From: an uncultured Eubacteriales bacterium
GTDB taxonomy: Bacteria > Bacillota > Clostridia > Oscillospirales > CAG-272
Assembly (NCBI GenBank): GCA_900555785.1
Contig: USMO01000066.1
Coordinates: 1-8,148, forward strand
DNA: 8,148 bases
Direction: 5' to 3'
Under the pieces are notes generated by a model. The model did not search any database. It was not told where the DNA came from and was given only the letters and a program-made list of their open reading frames with translations. A program made the position numbers and the translations under genes. Shown one piece after another: positions 6,896-8,148 of the stretch (positions are counted from its first letter, which is position 1; each line of letters opens with the position of its first letter).

Positions 6896-7900
6896 TTATC
6901 CCTTCCAAACCTTCGGAATGAACAGATCCTTATAGGTCTCAATCGCATACCGGTCAGTCATGCCCGAAATGAAGTCGCAGACGCATCTGCCAACCGGCTC
7001 GGCCTCGGTATTGCGGTAGTAAAGCTCGGGCATTTTCTCCGGGTGCTCCGAAAAGTATTCGAACAGCGCGGCAATGACGGCTTTCGATTTTCCGTCCTCC
7101 CGCTTTGCTTCGGAATTGGTGTAGACGTTTGCAAACAGAAATTTGCGCAGCTCGTCTGTTGCCTCCCGGATGTCCGGCGCCATGGAAATCTCAGGCTTGT
7201 CCGTGCTGGAATCAATGACCGATTTTACCATGGTATCAATCCGTTTGCCGTGCGTTTCGCCCAGCGTTTTCCGCAGCTCCTTTGGAATATCCTCCTGCGA
7301 GAGGATACCTGCGCGGATGGCATCGTCGATGTCGTGGTTGATATAGGCAATGCGGTCGGCGAATTTGACGATCACGCCCTCCAATGTTGACGCCATGCAG
7401 GAGCCGGTATGGTTCAGGATACCGTCCCGGACCTCCCAGGTGAGGTTCAGCCCCTCCCCGTCGTTCTCCAGCTTCTCCACCACGCGCACGCTCTGGCGGT
7501 AATGGGTAAAATCCGGCGACCAGAGCCTTTGCATCTCCTCTTCGCCGATGTGCCCGAACGGCGTATGCCCGAGGTCGTGCCCCAGCGCTGCGGCTTCGGT
7601 CAGGTCCTCGTTGAGGCGCAGCCCCCGCGCGATGATGCGTGCAATCTGCGTGACCTCCAGCGTGTGCGTCAGCCGGGTCCGGTAGTGGTCCCCCACCGGT
7701 GCCAGGAAGACCTGCGTTTTGTTCATCAGGCGGCGGAACGACTGGCAATGGATGATGCGGTCGCGGTCCCGCTGAAATTCTGTCCGCATTTCGCACGGTG
7801 TATACGGGTGATCCCGCCCCTTCGTGTTCGCCGTCAGAAACGCATACGGCGACAGCGTTTGTCTCTCCCGCTCCAAAAACAGCTTGCACAGATTTTCCAT
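6896..7900 (-). CDS. dgt: Deoxyguanosinetriphosphate triphosphohydrolase-like protein (HD domain)
   Basis: Dgt-family enzymes split dNTPs into deoxynucleoside and triphosphate, and so help set the dNTP pool. The 334 residues carry the full HD metal-binding set: His79 (RLTHTLEV), His108-Asp109 (GHDLGHTPFGH) and Asp182 (FADRIAYINHD), with His112 and His117 as further conserved histidines. The N-terminal RDRDRIIHCQSFRRLMNKTQV (45-65, in part) and C-terminal DFISGMTDRYAI (309-320) are also family marks. The length fits the shorter Gram-positive subfamily (about 330-380) rather than the E. coli enzyme (about 505), and such members often prefer other dNTPs or need a dNTP activator, so substrate preference is open. 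The ATG at 7900 has a purine-rich GGGAGGGG (7907-7914) at 6-base spacing. It is the first gene of a probable dgt-dnaG-rpoD operon, an order seen in other Clostridia. Confidence 0.95.
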   Translation of the reverse strand: MENLCKLFLERERQTLSPYAFLTANTKGRDHPYTPCEMRTEFQRDRDRIIHCQSFRRLMNKTQVFLAPVGDHYRTRLTHTLEVTQIARIIARGLRLNEDLTEAAALGHDLGHTPFGHIGEEEMQRLWSPDFTHYRQSVRVVEKLENDGEGLNLTWEVRDGILNHTGSCMASTLEGVIVKFADRIAYINHDIDDAIRAGILSQEDIPKELRKTLGETHGKRIDTMVKSVIDSSTDKPEISMAPDIREATDELRKFLFANVYTNSEAKREDGKSKAVIAALFEYFSEHPEKMPELYYRNTEAEPVGRCVCDFISGMTDRYAIETYKDLFIPKVWKG

Positions 7901-7926
7901 CGGCTTCCCCTCCCTTCATCTGTTCT

Positions 7927-7959
7927 AATATACGCAGAAAAAGTGCCAAAACACTTTTT
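7927..7959 (-). promoter_or_regulatory. possible dgt promoter region with an inverted repeat
   Basis: On the minus strand a -10-like TATATT (7932-7927) lies 26 bases before the dgt start, but no good -35 box stands 16-18 bases upstream. Just upstream is a perfect 8-bp inverted repeat AAAAAGTG/CACTTTTT (7938-7945/7952-7959, 6-base spacer), exactly over the expected -35/spacer zone. It could be an operator, a weak AT-rich terminator for an upstream gene, or chance in AT-rich DNA. A TTGACG at about 7965-7960 is too far from TATATT (29 bases) to form a normal promoter with it. Confidence 0.3.
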
Positions 7960-7980
7960 TTCGTCAAAAAATTTTTAAGA

Positions 7981-8065
7981 CTCGGGGCGAAGACCTCGGG
8001 GCGCCGCCCCGAACCCCGCTTAGCCCCTTCTTGAAAGAAGGGGCTAAGAACACCAAGAACTTTTA
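7981..8065 (-). repeat. intergenic GC-rich double-hairpin element (element B)
   Basis: Two perfect hairpins lie side by side: 8019-8032/8035-8048 (14 bp, CTTAGCCCCTTCTT, 2-base centre) and 7996-8002/8006-8012 (7 bp, TCGGGGC, 3-base loop). CTCGGGGCG is repeated directly at 7981-7989 and 7995-8003, so the second stem has an alternative partner. Read on the minus strand the order is AAAAGTTCTT, long TTTCAA-centred hairpin, then GGGGC/GCCCC hairpin. This is the same order as in 520-577 read on the plus strand. It lies upstream of dgt; neither hairpin has a T-run on the minus strand, so it is not a standard terminator. Confidence 0.65.
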
Positions 8066-8148
8066 ATAAGGGAGGATTTTATACTCCTTATAGTATAACA
8101 CTCCACACCAAAATCCCCTAAAAAAATCAACCAACCCAATCCCCTCAT
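8066..8148. other. AT-rich window end, no gene seen
   Basis: There is no open frame with a ribosome binding site here. ATAAGGGAG (8066-8074) and CTCCTTAT (8084-8091) form an imperfect inverted repeat with one bulged base. A -10-like TATAAA on the minus strand (8083-8078) has no matching -35 box. This stretch may hold the true start of the dgt operon transcript, but the sequence does not show it clearly. Confidence 0.3.

Noticed and set aside
8019..8048. The 14-bp hairpin upstream of dgt as a terminator
   Set aside because: On the minus strand it is followed by CGGGG, and on the plus strand by AACACCAAG; neither side has the needed T-run.

Overview
The window looks like ordinary chromosome from a Gram-positive, GC-rich member of the Clostridia, probably Oscillospiraceae/Ruminococcaceae-like. 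The signs are the dgt-dnaG-rpoD gene order, AGGAGG-type ribosome binding sites, a lipoprotein solute-binding protein of a type common in Clostridia, and GC-rich hairpin repeats between genes. The taxonomic call is inference; no rRNA or other direct marker is present. All five genes supported here lie on the minus strand, so the window reads from right to left.

Right to left: 7901-8148 is a non-coding leader holding a GC-rich double-hairpin repeat and an AT-rich inverted repeat next to a possible -10 box. Then comes a compact housekeeping cluster: dgt (HD-domain dNTP triphosphohydrolase, 6896-7900), dnaG (primase, 5061-6854) and rpoD/sigA (primary sigma factor, 3901-5064). dnaG and rpoD overlap by four bases (ATGA), and dgt and dnaG are 41 bases apart. 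The three genes join nucleotide-pool control, replication priming and housekeeping transcription in one probable operon.

After a 265-base gap with a near-consensus sigma-A promoter (3694-3722) comes a 937-residue lipoprotein (822-3635). It reads as an ABC-type extracellular solute-binding protein whose C-terminal part is interrupted by a large beta-rich segment. It appears to be a single-gene unit, with its own promoter and a strong terminator (771-809), and no permease or ATPase gene lies beside it.

The 400 bases between this gene and the left-hand gene hold no credible coding sequence. They hold a run of hairpins (507-664) bracketed by two copies of a 30-base direct repeat. The left edge (1-421) is the first 140 codons of a membrane glycosyl-phosphate transferase of the WecA/TagO/MraY superfamily, cut by the window end.

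I found no CRISPR array, transposase, tRNA, rRNA, phage or defence gene, and nothing that makes a convincing case for a new multi-gene system. The most unusual items are the interrupted solute-binding protein and the repeat/hairpin elements between genes.
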